A DNA stretch of 6,859 nucleotides from an uncultured Collinsella sp. Its GTDB lineage: Bacteria; Actinomycetota; Coriobacteriia; Coriobacteriales; Coriobacteriaceae. The DNA lies in NCBI GenBank assembly GCA_900551205.1, contig URUW01000098.1, positions 1 through 6,859 on the forward strand, written 5' to 3'. The translations under genes were made by a program, and so were the position numbers. The notes below the pieces were generated by a model. That model saw only the letters and a list, made by a program, of their open reading frames with translations. It searched no databases and was not told the origin of the DNA. Every line of letters starts with the position of its first letter. Position 1 is the first letter of the stretch. Shown here piece by piece: positions 6,019 through 6,859 of this stretch.

Positions 6019-6056
6019 CTCATACGCACGTGAGCACATTGTCAAGTGTTTGTAAG
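6019..6056 (-). promoter_or_regulatory. Candidate pstB promoter with PHO-box-like direct repeats
   Basis: On the minus strand CTTACA (6056-6051), TTGACA (6045-6040) and CTCACG (6034-6029) share the pattern TNAC(A/G), repeated at exact 11-base steps. This is the architecture of known Pho boxes, for example the 11-bp repeat units bound by Streptomyces PhoP and the CTGTCA repeats of E. coli. The middle unit is also a perfect -35 hexamer. TATGAG (6024-6019) is a possible -10 after a short 15-base spacer, which would fit an activator-dependent promoter. An inverted repeat GCTCA-N8-TGAGC (6018-6035) overlaps the third unit. Periodicity is seen directly; binding by the adjacent regulator is inferred. 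Confidence 0.45.
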
Positions 6057-6066
6057 GGCACGCTAG

Positions 6067-6859
6067 CTATGCGGCGGGCAGCCCGATGGTGAATATCGTG
6101 TGTTCGGGCGTCGATTCACATGCAACGGTACCGCCGTGTGCCGCGATGATCTCCTTGGCAATAGCAAGGCCCAAACCGGCACCACCGCGATTGGTCGCAC
6201 GCGCCGCATCCAGGCGATAGAACTTCTCAAAGATCACCTTGAGCTTAGCCGCAGGGATAGGATCGCCCTGATTGATAAAGCGCACGCGCACGCCGCCATC
6301 GTCTTGGCGCCTGGCCTCAATCGTGATAGTCGAACCCTCATAGCTATAGGCGACGGCGTTTTTCATGATGTTGTTGAACACGCGGGCCATCTTGTCGCCA
6401 TCCACGAGCACCGTCAGGTCCTCGCGAATATCAACTTGGGCTTCCTTATGCTGCTCGTTGAGGATGGGATAGAACTCGTCAGCCACCTGAGCCAGCAGCA
6501 ACCCCAGATCAACATAGCCGCGCGTGAGCACGATATCGTGGAAGTCAAAGCGCGTGATATCGAAGAACTCTTCGATGAGCGCATCGAGCCGGTGCGCCTT
6601 GTCGAGCGCCACGCCCGTAAAACGCGTGCGCTGCTCAAGCGGCAAATCGGGGGCCTCCTGCAAGAGCGAAAGGTAGCCCACCACGCTGGCGAGCGGCGTG
6701 CGCAGGTCGTGCGCCAGGTACGTCACCAGGTCATCTTTGCGGTGGGATTCGTCACGCAGGGCTTGTTGAACCCTACGCTCGCAATCGCGCGCCCGGTTGA
6801 GCGCGCCCTCGACCTCGAGGAAGTCGCCGTCAATGTTGTCCCATGTGTCGGGGTTATCG
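6067..6859 (-). CDS. VanS-type sensor histidine kinase, 5' part outside the window
   Basis: The frame stays open to the window edge, so this is the C-terminal part (263 visible residues) of a sensor kinase; its transmembrane sensor and start are beyond 6859. A linker helix leads into the H box TYLAHDLRTPLASVVGYLSL, with H50 of the visible part. DEFYPILNEQ, the N box RVFNNIMKNAVAYS, FEKFYRLDAAR and G2 GGAGLGLAIAKEII follow. As in VanS proteins, the G1 box is not the usual DxGxG but a variant, NQGDPIP. The whole stretch resembles VanS of the vancomycin-resistance systems closely. VanS-like kinases are widespread in gut anaerobes without resistance genes, and no vanH, vanA or vanX is visible, so I call the family and not the function. 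It ends about 100 bases before pstB, with a candidate promoter between, and is therefore probably a separate transcription unit. Confidence 0.88.
   Translation of the reverse strand, partial: DNPDTWDNIDGDFLEVEGALNRARDCERRVQQALRDESHRKDDLVTYLAHDLRTPLASVVGYLSLLQEAPDLPLEQRTRFTGVALDKAHRLDALIEEFFDITRFDFHDIVLTRGYVDLGLLLAQVADEFYPILNEQHKEAQVDIREDLTVLVDGDKMARVFNNIMKNAVAYSYEGSTITIEARRQDDGGVRVRFINQGDPIPAAKLKVIFEKFYRLDAARATNRGGAGLGLAIAKEIIAAHGGTVACESTPEHTIFTIGLPAA

Noticed and set aside
6067..6859. Calling this a vancomycin-resistance locus
   Set aside because: Only a VanS-type kinase core is visible; no ligase, dehydrogenase or dipeptidase gene is in the window, and such kinases are common without resistance genes.

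Overview
The window is a GC-rich stretch whose recognisable genes all lie on the minus strand, so transcription runs from high to low coordinates. The GNAT/CpsB/CpsD/Wzz set, a PstB with an acidic N-terminal extension, a VanS-type kinase and the protein style suggest a Gram-positive gut actinomycete of the class Coriobacteriia (Collinsella-like). That assignment is inference from familiarity, not a database result.

In transcription order there are three blocks. (1) 6859-6067: the 3' part of a VanS-type sensor histidine kinase, whose N-terminal sensor lies beyond the window. (2) 5963-2867: a phosphate block of pstB (ATPase of the phosphate ABC importer), a PhoB/PhoP-type response regulator and a PhoR-type membrane histidine kinase. 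The last two are separated by only 3 bases. A candidate promoter with three 11-bp-spaced direct repeats, resembling a PHO box, sits just upstream of pstB. (3) 2671-64: a capsule/exopolysaccharide chain-length control block of Wzz/CpsC, the tyrosine autokinase CpsD and the PHP-family phosphatase CpsB, then a GNAT acetyltransferase. The gaps inside this block are 2, 17 and 39 bases, which suggests one operon. A 195-base intergenic region with a candidate terminator and a weak candidate promoter separates blocks 2 and 3.

Functionally, PhoR would sense phosphate status through the Pst transporter and phosphorylate its regulator, which could act on the repeats before pstB. Wzz/CpsC, CpsD and CpsB form the usual phosphorylation cycle that sets polysaccharide chain length. 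The VanS-type kinase is a second envelope-sensing system whose partner regulator is not visible here.

Two starts were moved from the longest reading frame to an internal ATG with a proper ribosome binding site: pstB to 5963 and the GNAT gene to 567. I see no CRISPR array, transposase, tRNA or rRNA. I see no clearly novel system. The most interesting points are the repeats before pstB, the pst block without phoU or pstSCA, the shortened C-terminus of CpsB next to a hairpin and repeat-like sequence, and the VanS-type kinase without visible resistance genes.
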